Positions 1-8,463 are shown, counted from the stretch's first letter. The stretch: DNA of 64,000 nucleotides from Gottfriedia endophytica (GCF_017814275.1 NZ_JAGIYQ010000005.1:62001-126000); one strand, 5' to 3'. The notes: a model not told the origin generated them from the sequence alone. Made by a program: numbers and translations.

Positions 1-61
1 TTTCCCCGAATTCATTGGTAAATGCTCAAGGTTAGTAATTAGTTTCATATTTCTATTTCAT

Positions 62-140
62 GAAATTTTTTTTCATCTATTTAGTATTATAAGAGCATTT
101 TTTTCATTTAGCAAACGTTTACAAGAAATTTTTTTTCATC
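62..140. promoter_or_regulatory. Paired operator-like motif upstream of the RpiR regulator
   Basis: The 14-bp string GAAATTTTTTTTCA occurs at 62-75 and again at 125-138, and both copies continue as TC. Its exact reverse complement lies at 2929-2942 upstream of the gntP-type gene. A weaker cre-like sequence (12 of 14 positions) sits between the two copies at 110-123. I infer an autoregulatory operator for the RpiR-type protein encoded just downstream, with possible additional CcpA control. Confidence 0.5.
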
Positions 141-192
141 TCACAACTATGCTATACTATACGTACCATTATGTTTGAAAGGAAACAGTAAT

Positions 193-1011
193 ATGACAGA
201 AAAATGCTTAGGGAGAATTCGGTCATCTTATTCCAGATTTAGTGAAAAAGAAAAAAAAATTGCGGATTATATTTTAGAAAAGCCGGAACTTGTTATTCAC
301 CAAACAATAAACGAAGTAGCGTACGATTTAAACATAGCAGATGCAACTGTATTCCGATTTTCCAAGCGAATTGGATTTAAAGGGTTTCAGGCAATGAAAA
401 TTGCACTGGCTTCTGAAATAATGACTTCACCTCAACCTTTACAGGAAGAGGAAGTTCTTGAAGAGCATGAGAATTCTCATACCGAAAATATGTTTAAATC
501 AACGATAAAAACATTAGAAAAAACGTTACAAAATATAGATAATGACTCTATAAATAAAGTAATCAATTTAATCATTCAAGCAAATAAAGTTGAAATTTAT
601 GGAACAGGGGATTCATCTTTTGTTGCAATGGAAGCATTTTATAAGCTAGTTAACGTTGGAATAAAAGCATTTGCTTTTATTGAACCACACTATCAATTAA
701 TGTCTGCCTCTCATTTAACCAAGGACGATGTAGCTATTTTTATCTCTCACTCAGGAGCTAATAAAGATATAGTTAATCTTTTAAAAGCTGCAAATGAAAC
801 TGGAGCCAAAACAATTGGAATTACTGGTTCCCCAAAGTCATTTGTTAGTTTAAATGTAGATGTAGCACTCTATACCAGTACAGATGAAACGGATTGCCGT
901 AAAGCAGCATGCACTTCAAAAATAGCTCAATTAAGTTTAATAGATGCTTTATGTTTAAACATCAGCAATCTAAATAAAGAAGTATCAGAGACCTCTTTAG
1001 ATCGGCAGTAA
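193..1011 (+). CDS. MurR/RpiR family transcriptional regulator
   Basis: This is a 272-residue sugar-responsive DNA-binding regulator. Residues 1-75 form the RpiR-type helix-turn-helix, with ADATVFRFSKRIGFKGF as the recognition region. Residues about 115-250 form a SIS phosphosugar-binding domain, with GTGDSS at 137-142 and SHSGANKD at 185-192. I chose the ATG at 193 because GAAAGGA lies 9 bases upstream; an in-frame TTG at 175 would lie inside that ribosome binding site. The neighbouring convergent permease gene has the same upstream motif as this gene, so the likely role is control of uptake of a gluconate-type or phosphorylatable sugar acid. The ligand is unknown. Confidence 0.9.
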   Translation: MTEKCLGRIRSSYSRFSEKEKKIADYILEKPELVIHQTINEVAYDLNIADATVFRFSKRIGFKGFQAMKIALASEIMTSPQPLQEEEVLEEHENSHTENMFKSTIKTLEKTLQNIDNDSINKVINLIIQANKVEIYGTGDSSFVAMEAFYKLVNVGIKAFAFIEPHYQLMSASHLTKDDVAIFISHSGANKDIVNLLKAANETGAKTIGITGSPKSFVSLNVDVALYTSTDETDCRKAACTSKIAQLSLIDALCLNISNLNKEVSETSLDRQ

Positions 1012-1034
1012 TCTAATCTCACTTCAAAATATTA

Positions 1035-1253
1035 GGCCGTTTTCGTATACATTTTTGCTATTTTAGAATGCGTTAGTTGATTACAACTCCAGGTTGCTCC
1101 CTTTCCGTGGGGCGTGAGCTGAGCCTCCTCGGCAAGCCTGCGGGGTCTCAGCCTTCCCGCTATTCCCACAGGAGTCTCGCACCTTCCGCCCGAATCAACT
1201 TCTGTCTTTCAAGTTACAATTCTCAAAAACAACAATCTTTTTAGAAAAGAGCC
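1035..1253. repeat. GC-rich dispersed intergenic repeat, copy 1
   Basis: About 219 bp, clearly richer in GC than its surroundings. It has the ordered blocks seen in the other copies: a GGC(C/T)GTTTTCGTATAC-like left end, a central part with the words GTGGGGCGTGAGCTGAGCC and CAGGAGTCTCGCACCTTC, then ATCAACTTCTGTCTTT, and a right end AGAAAAGAGCC. The ends are imperfect inverted repeats (GGCT.TTTTC at both). No protein is encoded. Related elements are at 6190, 25131, 42498 and 59316, with partial forms at 10610 and 17594. Confidence 0.85.
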
Positions 1254-1408
1254 AAATAATAGAATTAAATATCCAGAGAATAATCCCTTATAAATAACAA
1301 AGATATTCATCCCCGAAATAGTAATGTTCGATTTAAAGTTGATTCAAAAGGTTCTTTTCATGACATCAATGTATTACCTCCAGAAGAATAAAATCTATAT
1401 TCAAAAAT

Positions 1409-1441
1409 AAAATCGCTCCCATTTATTTGGAAGCGATTTTA
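1409..1441 (-). terminator. Rho-independent terminator of the gntP-type gene
   Basis: On the minus strand AAAATCGCTTCCA pairs with TGGGAGCGATTTT (one G-U pair) and is followed by TATTTTTG. It lies directly after the stop of the permease gene. The stretch between the repeat and this hairpin, about 1254-1408, holds nothing recognisable. Confidence 0.8.
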
Positions 1442-1444
1442 TTT

Positions 1445-2767
1445 TTAAACAAACATATTTAACACTAATGTCATTCCGAAAGCTACTAATGAAAGGATCG
1501 TTTCTAATACAGTCCAGGTCTTAAATGTTTCCTTAACACTAAGTCCTAAATATTCTTTTACCATCCAGAACCCTGCATCATTTACATGAGAACAAATTAA
1601 TGAGCCTGCCCCTGTAGCAATAACAAGCAATTCTACATTTACCCCTGTCATGTGTTGAATAATAGGTGAAACGATTCCTGCTGCTGTCGTTAAAGCTACA
1701 GTAGCTGATCCAGTTGCGATACGGATTAAACCAGCAATCATAAACGCTAAAACAAGTGGTGATAATGACAAATGTTGTGACATTTGCGCAATTGTGTTAC
1801 CTACTCCACTATCAATTAATAATTGTTTGAATCCTCCGCCTGCACCAATGATTAATATAATAGAACCAACTGGTAGAAGGCATTCTTCTGTATATTGTTT
1901 AATTCCTTTTTTATCAACTCCTTGTCGAATACCAAGGAAGTAAAATGCAACAAAACAAGAAATTAGAAGAGCAATAAGTGGGCTTCCAATAAAGATAAAG
2001 AATTTTGTTAAACTATCTGCTAATTTTAAATATGGTGCTAATGCGGAAAATAACATTAAAATTACTGGTAATAAGATAATGAAAAATGAGATACCTGTGC
2101 TAGGAAGTTTTTTTCCTTCCATATTATTAATTTTGATTAATTCAGGTTCACCTTCAGGAATAACTCTTTTATGAACCCATTTCGCAAATAGTGGCCCTGC
2201 AATGATTGCAGAAGGAATTGCAACGATTAATGAATAGATAAGCACTTTCCCAAGGTCTGCATTATAAATTCCAATCGCAGCAATTGCACCTGGATGTGGT
2301 GGAACTAAACCATGTACGATTGATAATCCAGCAATAGCTGGTAATCCAATTAATAAAATATTTTGTTTCGATGTTTTATGAATAGAGATTACTAATGGTA
2401 GTACGATTAAAATACCTACTTCAAAAAATACAGGTAGACCAATAATAAAGCCCGCAAGTAACATTGCCCATGGTAGCTTTTTAACTCCGAAAGAACGTAC
2501 AAAGAAATCGGCAATTTTTAATCCAGCGCCTGACTCAGCCATCATCTTCCCTAAAATTGTTCCTAGCGCTAAAATACCTACTAAATGCCCTAAAACATTT
2601 CCGACACCCGTTTCATATCCACTAACAATCTTATCCATAGATAAGCCTGAAAAGATCGCAAGAAATATACTCGCAACAGTTAAACTTATAAATGCATGCC
2701 ATTTAAACCAAGAAACTCCTAAAATGACAATTATAATTGCAATTAATGTAATTAATAAATGATACAT
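1445..2767 (-). CDS. gntP: GntP-family gluconate:H+ symporter
   Basis: A 440-residue inner-membrane permease of the GntP family, close to the 448 residues of B. subtilis GntP. It is hydrophobic throughout with about 12 predicted membrane segments. Family-typical stretches are GKMMAESGAGLKIADF near residue 75 and IRIATGSATVALTTAAG near residue 350. Family members import gluconate or related sugar acids with protons. No gluconate kinase or dehydrogenase gene is nearby, so the substrate is open. The upstream region carries the same operator-like motif as the RpiR gene, which argues for regulation by that protein. It ends at a clear terminator and looks monocistronic. Confidence 0.92.
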   Translation of the reverse strand: MYHLLITLIAIIIVILGVSWFKWHAFISLTVASIFLAIFSGLSMDKIVSGYETGVGNVLGHLVGILALGTILGKMMAESGAGLKIADFFVRSFGVKKLPWAMLLAGFIIGLPVFFEVGILIVLPLVISIHKTSKQNILLIGLPAIAGLSIVHGLVPPHPGAIAAIGIYNADLGKVLIYSLIVAIPSAIIAGPLFAKWVHKRVIPEGEPELIKINNMEGKKLPSTGISFFIILLPVILMLFSALAPYLKLADSLTKFFIFIGSPLIALLISCFVAFYFLGIRQGVDKKGIKQYTEECLLPVGSIILIIGAGGGFKQLLIDSGVGNTIAQMSQHLSLSPLVLAFMIAGLIRIATGSATVALTTAAGIVSPIIQHMTGVNVELLVIATGAGSLICSHVNDAGFWMVKEYLGLSVKETFKTWTVLETILSLVAFGMTLVLNMFV

Positions 2768-2896
2768 AACGTTATTTCACCTTCCCCTTTTCTGTAACCC
2801 CTTACAAACATTTCTAAACGATATTTCACTTAGAATGGAATTAAGCTTATCTTTTGTAATTTGCAACTTACATATTACTTAAATAAGGTTACATTT

Positions 2897-2977
2897 TGTA
2901 AGCACTTTCATCTTATAAACTGATTATATGAAAAAAAATTTCTTTTATCAATATTATTTTTGAAAAAAAATTTTTTC
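2897..2977. promoter_or_regulatory. Control region of gntP: cre-like site and RpiR-type motif
   Basis: TGTAAGCACTTTCA at 2897-2910 matches the CcpA cre consensus TGWAANCGNTNWCA at all fixed positions except the central G. TGAAAAAAAATTTC at 2929-2942 is the exact reverse complement of the motif found twice before the RpiR gene. A degenerate second copy starts at 2961. This suggests catabolite repression plus a local regulator. Otherwise the 2768-3078 gap is AT-rich and empty of genes. Confidence 0.5.
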
Positions 2978-3078
2978 TATCCTTTTTTTATTTGAATTAG
3001 GTTAAGTAGATTAATAGAAGTATTTCATAAGATAATTGATATAATAGATGATATTCTACTAGAGATGAGGTACCTATT

Positions 3079-4065
3079 TTGAAAACTAATTGCATTAGAT
3101 GTTATGAATTTGGTGACCCAAAAGAAGTATTGAAAGTTGAACAAAAAGAAAGACAAGCTCCTATAAATGATGAAGTACTTGTTAGAATGCTACTCCGTCC
3201 AATTAATCCCTCTGATCTTATTCCTATTACAGGAGCATACTCTCATCGAATTTCCTTGCCTACTATTCCTGGTTATGAAGGTGTTGGTATTGTTGAGGAT
3301 GTGGGACCAAACGCATCAAAAGAATTGATTGGAAAGCGTGTCCTAGCATTACGTGGAGAAGGTACTTGGCAAGACTTTGTTACAACATCGTCGGATTTCG
3401 TAGTACAGGTACCTCATTCAATCGATGATTACACAGCTGCTCAATTATATATCAATCCTTTGACAGCATGGCTTCTATGTACAGAAGTATTAAAGTTACA
3501 ACCTGAGGATTCATTACTTGTTAATGCTTGTAGTTCTGCTATCGGCCGTATTCTTGTACAATTATCAAAAATAATTGGATTTAGACTAATTGCAGTAACG
3601 AGGAATGATGCTCATAAAGAAGATTTACTCAAATTAGGAGCTTCCAATGTCATTAACTCATCAGAAACACCGTTATATCAGAAAGTAATGTCTTTAACAA
3701 ATGGACAAGGAGTTAATTATGCGATTGACTCAATAGGAGGTCCAAGCGGTACTGAATTAGCTTATTGTATTCAGCCTCAGGGCACACTCGTAACGATTGG
3801 TCTTCTATCAGGAATCCCGATAGATTGGCGGAAGATCTCAAACGAAACGAATATACAGATTAAATTATTTCATCTAAGACATTGGAACAAACAAGTATCT
3901 GCTCAAACTTGGCAAGAGACATTTAAAAACTTATTTTCACTAATTGTGGATAGAAAGTTAACACTTATGGAACCACAAGCTACATTTGAACTGACTGAAG
4001 TTAATAAAGCAATCAGTTTTGCTGAATCTCAATTAAAAAATAAGGGGAAAGTTTTTTTAAAGTAA
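3079..4065 (+). CDS. Zinc-independent medium-chain reductase (quinone oxidoreductase / MECR-like)
   Basis: A 328-residue member of the medium-chain dehydrogenase/reductase superfamily. An N-terminal GroES-like domain (to about residue 125, with INPSDL and PGYEGVGIVEDVG) precedes a Rossmann domain that binds NAD(P)H (about 130-270). The order and motifs resemble quinone oxidoreductases and mitochondrial-type enoyl reductases. The zinc ligands of alcohol dehydrogenases are not present. Translation starts at TTG 3079, 8 bases after GATGAGG. It stands alone between convergent or divergent neighbours. The substrate cannot be deduced. Confidence 0.85.
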   Translation: MKTNCIRCYEFGDPKEVLKVEQKERQAPINDEVLVRMLLRPINPSDLIPITGAYSHRISLPTIPGYEGVGIVEDVGPNASKELIGKRVLALRGEGTWQDFVTTSSDFVVQVPHSIDDYTAAQLYINPLTAWLLCTEVLKLQPEDSLLVNACSSAIGRILVQLSKIIGFRLIAVTRNDAHKEDLLKLGASNVINSSETPLYQKVMSLTNGQGVNYAIDSIGGPSGTELAYCIQPQGTLVTIGLLSGIPIDWRKISNETNIQIKLFHLRHWNKQVSAQTWQETFKNLFSLIVDRKLTLMEPQATFELTEVNKAISFAESQLKNKGKVFLK

Positions 4066-4080
4066 GTTTTTAACTTACTT
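4060..4080 (+). terminator. Stop-overlapping hairpin after the reductase gene
   Basis: AAGTAAGTT and AACTTACTT form a perfect 9-bp stem with a 3-base loop that includes the stop codon. There is no long T run, so it may be a weak terminator or mRNA 3' stabiliser. Confidence 0.4.
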
Positions 4081-4145
4081 CATTTACAACCTCTGAATTC
4101 CTATATCACTATTTTTCAAATTATCATGACATAATTCGTAAAAAA

Positions 4146-4196
4146 TTTTAAAAATAAGGGTGATACATATTAGTCATATCTAATATGTATCACCCT
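4146..4196 (-). terminator. Strong terminator of the small zinc-ribbon gene
   Basis: A perfect 16-bp inverted repeat (4157-4172 with 4181-4196, 8-base loop) is followed on the minus strand by TTATTTTTAAAATTTTT. It lies 10 bases after the stop of the 4206 gene. Confidence 0.85.
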
Positions 4197-4205
4197 ATAA
4201 GTGAT

Positions 4206-4379
4206 TCATCCTCTATATCTAAAAAAGTTTTTAATAGCATCAAGACGTATTTTATGATTACAATCTTCACAACAAAATACCGTATTCTTATTTTCCTTGA
4301 ACTGTTTATATTGAGTAGTTCCTTCAATAACTTTATACTTTTTTCTACAACTATAGCAAATTACCTCATATGAAAACAT
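4206..4379 (-). CDS. Small zinc-ribbon protein, DUF2197/YlaI-like
   Basis: A 57-residue protein starting at ATG 4379, six to seven bases after an AGGGGG ribosome binding site; the upstream GTG at 4394 would overlap that site. It has two cysteine pairs, CYSC and CCEDC, about 20 residues apart, which is a treble-clef or zinc-ribbon pattern, followed by a basic tail. Size and spacing resemble DUF2197 (B. subtilis YlaI) proteins of unknown function. It has its own strong terminator. Assignment to the family is by pattern only. Confidence 0.7.
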   Translation of the reverse strand: MFSYEVICYSCRKKYKVIEGTTQYKQFKENKNTVFCCEDCNHKIRLDAIKNFFRYRG

Positions 4380-4466
4380 TTTTATCCCCCTCACATGATT
4401 GCATTACTTTGAAGTAGACCTATCGAAAATTATGTACTCATATATAAATTTTAGTACATTCGTACA

Positions 4467-4511
4467 AAAAAACACAAGAAAACCCACCTAGATGTGAACC
4501 ATCCAAATGGG
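4467..4511 (-). terminator. Imperfect terminator after the AraC/GyrI gene
   Basis: An imperfect stem (4483-4494 with 4500-4511) is followed on the minus strand by TTTTCTTGTGTTTTTTT, about 25 bases past the stop of the 4536 gene. Confidence 0.5.
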
Positions 4512-4535
4512 AAAATAACTATCAAATATTTTAGT

Positions 4536-5399
4536 TTATTTAATAGGAATCCAAATTTCAGAATATAAATCTGGACTAAATGGATCTTCATCTGAATAGA
4601 CCTCTAATTCAGGACCGTGAGCATGTTCATACTTACTTGATGGAAACCATTCTGTGAAAATTTGTTTCCACGCTTTTTGCATAGCATCAGGCATAGCTCC
4701 ATGAACTTCAAAAACAGCCCACTTTGCTGCAGGAATTTCAAGACTTAGTAATTCTTTAGGCGTATCACCTTCAACCTCTGTTGCTACCCAGTAATCCATC
4801 ATTTGTCCAGAATGAGTACCTCGTTTATCAACACATACGCCAAGTACACCTTTAATTTGACCATTGTTTACCTTAAATAATACATCGGATGTTCCATTCG
4901 CATTCACTTCATCCCATAATTTCGGAATACCTATTTGATTTTCTCCGTTAACTAATGAAAACTCACGCTTAATCCCTACTACTTTAAAACTTTCTCTTTC
5001 AACAATTTTGTATTTCATTGGTTCTACCCCTTTCAGATTGACCTGAATCATCAGGCGATTATAAGATTTTAGCTTTCCAATATTTTTTCGTGCCTCACTA
5101 GGTGTCACCCCATGCTGCTTACGAAATGCTTTTGAAAATGCTTCGGGAGTTTCGTAGCCATATTTATAGGCAAGATCAATAATTTTGTGATCAGTAGTAG
5201 ATAACTCTTCGGCCGCAAGAGTTAGACGTCTGTTTCGTAGATATTCAGCAATAGATAAGTCAGTTAAGATTGTAAATGTACGTTGGAAGTGAAATACTGA
5301 GGCATTTGCTTGTTTGGCTATACTTTCAATCGTAATATCTTCTAGTAAATTCTCTTCCATATAATCTATTGCCTTTTGTAAAGATTCAACCCATCCCAT
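4536..5399 (-). CDS. AraC-type regulator with GyrI-like effector-binding domain
   Basis: A 287-residue one-component regulator. Residues about 1-105 are an AraC/XylS DNA-binding domain with two helix-turn-helices (IESIAKQANASVFHF and DLAYKYGYETPEAFSKAF). Residues about 125-287 form a GyrI-like small-molecule binding domain, as in Rob and BmrR-type sensors. I place the start at ATG 5399, preceded by AAGGAG; a GTG at 5408 would be too close to that site. A paralogue with the same architecture lies at 36040-36918. Such regulators usually respond to lipophilic or toxic compounds; the target is unknown. Confidence 0.9.
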   Translation of the reverse strand: MGWVESLQKAIDYMEENLLEDITIESIAKQANASVFHFQRTFTILTDLSIAEYLRNRRLTLAAEELSTTDHKIIDLAYKYGYETPEAFSKAFRKQHGVTPSEARKNIGKLKSYNRLMIQVNLKGVEPMKYKIVERESFKVVGIKREFSLVNGENQIGIPKLWDEVNANGTSDVLFKVNNGQIKGVLGVCVDKRGTHSGQMMDYWVATEVEGDTPKELLSLEIPAAKWAVFEVHGAMPDAMQKAWKQIFTEWFPSSKYEHAHGPELEVYSDEDPFSPDLYSEIWIPIK

Positions 5400-5481
5400 A
5401 TCGCTCACTCCTTACTTACATACTAATATTGACCATGAAATAAATCCTGTCATTTTGTGCTTTGTATTGACCGATTTTCAT

Positions 5482-6147
5482 TTACTTAACTTGACTCGCA
5501 ATGAAAATGCTAACCAATTCCTCTAGATTATTAACAATATAAGTAGGATTTGAACGATTTAACTCATCCAATGAACCGTATCCATAAGTTACTCCAATCG
5601 AGTCAATTCCAGTATTTTCCGCACCAATGATATCATGTTTACGATCTCCAATCATAATAAACTCATCTTTCATATGATCCTTATACTCATCTAGTATGTA
5701 TTGGATAATTTCTGTTTTAGATGATCTCGTTCCATCAAGATTACTTCCAACAACCAAATCGAAATACTGATCAATCTTAAAATAGTTTAGTATTTTTTCA
5801 GAGAATATAGTAGGCTTTGAAGTTGCAACTACTAACGTAAAATGATTTTCTTTTAATAAATTTAATAGAGATGGTATACCCTCATATAATACATTCTCAT
5901 ACATTCCTTTTTCCTTGAATCTTTCTCTATAAAACTCTATCGCTTTTGTAGATTGTTTTTCATCAAAAGCATAGTATTCAGCAAACGAATCCTGTAAAGG
6001 TGGACCGATAAAACAGTCAAGTTTATCAAGATCAGGCTCAACAATCCCCATTTTCTGTAGGGCATATTGAACAGATTTTGTAATACCGATTTTTGGATCG
6101 GAAAGTGTGCCATCTAAATCAAATAAAATAATTTTGTATTTTTCCAT
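5482..6147 (-). CDS. HAD-superfamily phosphatase (phosphoglycolate phosphatase-like)
   Basis: A 221-residue HAD subfamily IA hydrolase. Motif I is FDLDGTLSDP at the N-terminus, with the nucleophile aspartate and the acid/base aspartate. Motif II is VVATSK near residue 108, and motif IV is MIGDRKHDI near residue 170 with GAENTGIDSIGVTYGYG after it. These define a Mg-dependent phosphomonoesterase of the Gph/PpaX type. I chose ATG 6147, six bases after AAGGTG; the in-frame GTG nine bases upstream lies in that site. It is followed downstream by the AraC/GyrI gene, but about 80 bases of noncoding sequence separate them. The substrate is not predictable. Confidence 0.88.
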   Translation of the reverse strand: MEKYKIILFDLDGTLSDPKIGITKSVQYALQKMGIVEPDLDKLDCFIGPPLQDSFAEYYAFDEKQSTKAIEFYRERFKEKGMYENVLYEGIPSLLNLLKENHFTLVVATSKPTIFSEKILNYFKIDQYFDLVVGSNLDGTRSSKTEIIQYILDEYKDHMKDEFIMIGDRKHDIIGAENTGIDSIGVTYGYGSLDELNRSNPTYIVNNLEELVSIFIASQVK

Positions 6148-6189
6148 ATTAAACACCTTCTTGTATATAAGTTATAAACTATTTATAAA

Positions 6190-6391
6190 GGCTGTTTTCG
6201 TATACATTGTGCTATTTTAGAATGCGTTAGTTGATTACAACTCCGGGATGCTCCCTTTCCTTGGGGCGTGAGCTGAGCCTCCTCGGCAAGCCTGTGGGGT
6301 CTCAGCCTTCCCGCTATTCCCACAGGAGTCTCGCACCTTCCGCCCGAATCAACTTCTGTCTTTAAATTTAATAATCTCAAAAACAACCTTT
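6190..6391. repeat. GC-rich dispersed intergenic repeat, copy 2
   Basis: Same block order as copy 1 and nearly identical to it in the central part. It begins GGCTGTTTTCGTATAC and is cut short at the right end after CTCAAAAACAACC. Open frames that cross it are artefacts of the repeat. The remainder of the gap to 6576 contains only a terminator. Confidence 0.85.
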
Positions 6392-6495
6392 ATTAATTAC
6401 TAATTTAAACAATCGACTAATTATAATGAAATTCGTCATAAACTGGTTTTTCCCTCTTAAGGATGTGATTCTATTACTTACAAGTGATTATTTAA

Positions 6496-6528
6496 ACTAA
6501 AAAAGGACCTTCGATTTTAGAAGATCCT
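6496..6528 (-). terminator. Terminator of the DinB-like gene
   Basis: On the minus strand AGGATCTTC pairs with GAAGGTCCT (one G-U pair), followed by TTTTTTAGTTT. It lies about 50 bases after the stop at 6577. Confidence 0.8.
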
Positions 6529-6576
6529 TACATAGTATTATTAATCCATCACACCATAAAAATGCTACCTTGAATC

Positions 6577-7089
6577 TTAGTTACTTGTAGCAATCCTCAA
6601 TTTTATATCTTTAATTTGCTCTATATGTCGCTGCTCATGTATAGATACTAAATCTATCCATTGATCTATAGGTAATTCTCCGAAAAATGGATGTTTCGCT
6701 GATTTTTCACTTAAGACAGAAGAATCTTCTACATTACTTAGAACAGTCATTAAACTATTTCTGGAATTGCTTAACAACTCAATAATTTTCTGAACTTCAA
6801 ATGGCTCTACATCTGGTTTTACCATATCAGGAGCATTAAGTTTTACCGTTTTATCCGATACTACATAAATATTTTTCCGTTCTGTCTCATGACCATCAAT
6901 TTTTTTCAGACCATATTCAATAGCTTGTGTAAACTTGGATTCTACTAAATATAGGTGATGACAAATTTGCGCAATACTCCATTCATTACTATTCGGTTTT
7001 TTATTAAATTCATCATAACTTAGTAAATTAATCTCGTTTAATAGATGGTTCCTTGTTTCAATTAGCTTATCATTTGCTAATGTATTCAT
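6577..7089 (-). CDS. DinB-superfamily metalloenzyme-fold protein
   Basis: A 170-residue four-helix-bundle protein of the DinB/YfiT superfamily. The metal-binding histidine pattern is visible: H44/H45 in SIAQICHHLYLVE and H151 with H155 in SIHEQRHIEQI near the C-terminus. Family members are soluble and include bacillithiol- and mycothiol-dependent enzymes, though most have no known reaction. A ribosome binding site GGGAGATAG precedes the ATG. It forms a single-gene unit with its own terminator. Confidence 0.88.
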   Translation of the reverse strand: MNTLANDKLIETRNHLLNEINLLSYDEFNKKPNSNEWSIAQICHHLYLVESKFTQAIEYGLKKIDGHETERKNIYVVSDKTVKLNAPDMVKPDVEPFEVQKIIELLSNSRNSLMTVLSNVEDSSVLSEKSAKHPFFGELPIDQWIDLVSIHEQRHIEQIKDIKLRIATSN

Positions 7090-7192
7090 AATCTATCTCC
7101 CATCAAATAATTTTTTTTACTAAGGTTCTCTTTTTGTTTATATTCACCAATTTTATGAATATTCCTTTATGGTCATACGGAGACATAGAAAA

Positions 7193-7222
7193 CGAGATAC
7201 CATTTCTAGAAATAGTATCTCG
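7193..7222 (-). terminator. Terminator of the monooxygenase-like gene
   Basis: A 14-bp stem (7193-7206 with 7209-7222, one G-U pair, 2-base loop) is followed by TTTTC on the minus strand, about 40 bases past the stop at 7260. Confidence 0.75.
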
Positions 7223-7259
7223 CTTATTCATATCTATTCATCTTTAGTTACTAGGCGCT

Positions 7260-7595
7260 TTATTTTTTCAGTTCATTTGATCCAACTAATGAAACACCTT
7301 TTCCACCTTTTGGAATCAACTTATTAATCATTTCCATCCCTGCAATAATTGGCTTAGCTCGTTGAATTAATGTTTTAGTTGATTCTAAGGTCAGAGATTC
7401 TTGATGAGCACTTTGACTACTCCATACCTCATAAACAAACACACTATCAGGGTCATTGTCGGACACATTGATCGTATAGATCTCACAATCATCCAAGTTT
7501 TCCATAGACTTGGCCGCTTCTAGCAATATTTCAACTAATGTATCACGTTTACCTTCTAGTGCAGTAAATTTTCCATACAACCCAAACTTACTCAT
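7260..7595 (-). CDS. Antibiotic biosynthesis monooxygenase (ABM) domain protein
   Basis: An approximately 111-residue single ABM-domain protein of the dimeric ferredoxin-like fold. It begins MSKFGLYGKFTALEGKRDTLVEI and contains FVYEVWSSQSAHQESL, the usual signature around the central strand. Homologues include quinol monooxygenases such as YgiN and heme-degrading enzymes. The residues that would identify heme degradation are not evident, so quinol or another small substrate is likelier. Two adjacent ATGs follow GGAGG; the second, at 7595, has the better spacing of seven bases. The longer in-frame extension upstream lacks a binding site. Confidence 0.85.
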   Translation of the reverse strand: MSKFGLYGKFTALEGKRDTLVEILLEAAKSMENLDDCEIYTINVSDNDPDSVFVYEVWSSQSAHQESLTLESTKTLIQRAKPIIAGMEMINKLIPKGGKGVSLVGSNELKK

Positions 7596-7662
7596 CATTC
7601 TTCCTCCTTTAATTTTCTTATGTACATTATTTATATTACCAAACTTATCCATGTCTACCAAT

Positions 7663-8028
7663 TTAAAATTTTGCTACATTAACCCCTACAACTTCTAACA
7701 TAAAAATGATAAAAAAGGTACCTGAAGTTAACCAATTAAAAATATATTCCTTTTCATCTCTGTTATATTTCCACTCTTCAATGCCTCTTAATGACCAAAT
7801 AAATGCAAACAATATCCATACTAGAAAATATGGTATTGATAAAAAATGGAAAAATAGATCACTTAAAACTACTAATAAAAATAGGATGACTGCCCATTTT
7901 TCAATGATTGGGTATATTTTATTATGACGTTCATCTTTCCCAATAAACCCTTTATTTTTTACATTTAATATTTTTCTTAATAGTAAATCACATACCAAAT
8001 AAGCAGCCGCAACGCAGAGTAATATCAT
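7663..8028 (-). CDS. DUF4181-like small membrane protein (first of two)
   Basis: A 121-residue integral membrane protein with an N-terminal hydrophobic helix, two helices around residues 45-85 and a last helix near the C-terminus. It shares RKI, F.GK.E..NK and RGI..W.Y.R..K.Y with the next gene upstream and resembles Bacillus DUF4181 proteins of unknown function. ATG 8028 follows GGGAGGGG by nine bases. The two paralogues are in the same direction with 87 bases between them. Confidence 0.7.
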   Translation of the reverse strand: MILLCVAAAYLVCDLLLRKILNVKNKGFIGKDERHNKIYPIIEKWAVILFLLVVLSDLFFHFLSIPYFLVWILFAFIWSLRGIEEWKYNRDEKEYIFNWLTSGTFFIIFMLEVVGVNVAKF

Positions 8029-8115
8029 TAAGAATGCCCCTCCCTCTTCCTCTTTTTATGTAATTCATTTATATTTCTAAACTTTAAACATCCTAAAATC
8101 ATAAAACCCTTTACT

Positions 8116-8463
8116 TCAACCGAAATATTTAAATATCAAAATAAAACAGACAGTCCCCGAACATAACCAACTTAAAACATACCCCTTTCCAGGTCTGCTA
8201 TATATCCAATAGTCGATTCCTCTTAATAACCAAACTAATGCAGCAAATATGTAAGGTAAAAGATATGCATCTGCTAGAGAGTGGAAATAAAAATCACATA
8301 AAACTACTAAAAAAAATATGTAAAATGCAAATTCCTTCATTCTCTCAAAATTTTTATTATAAGATTCATATTTCCCCCAAAAATTCTTATATTTTATTTT
8401 AAAAATTTTTCTTAATATTGCTTCCATCAATATCATTGCCAACATAATACATATTACTTTCAA
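8116..8463 (-). CDS. DUF4181-like small membrane protein (second of two)
   Basis: A paralogue of the previous gene, about 115 residues, with four hydrophobic segments. I favour the TTG at 8463, which follows AAGGAAG and gives an N-terminus that aligns with the paralogue (about 20 residues before the shared RKI). An upstream ATG at 8517 would add 18 residues but has no clear binding site. The arrangement suggests tandem duplication followed by divergence. Function unknown. Confidence 0.65.
   Translation of the reverse strand: MKVICIMLAMILMEAILRKIFKIKYKNFWGKYESYNKNFERMKEFAFYIFFLVVLCDFYFHSLADAYLLPYIFAALVWLLRGIDYWIYSRPGKGYVLSWLCSGTVCFILIFKYFG

Noticed and set aside
6183-6386. Open frame across repeat copy 2 (and similar ones in copies 3 and 5)
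   Set aside because: The frame consists of repeat sequence, which is GC-rich and gives chance open frames; no start signals or family match.
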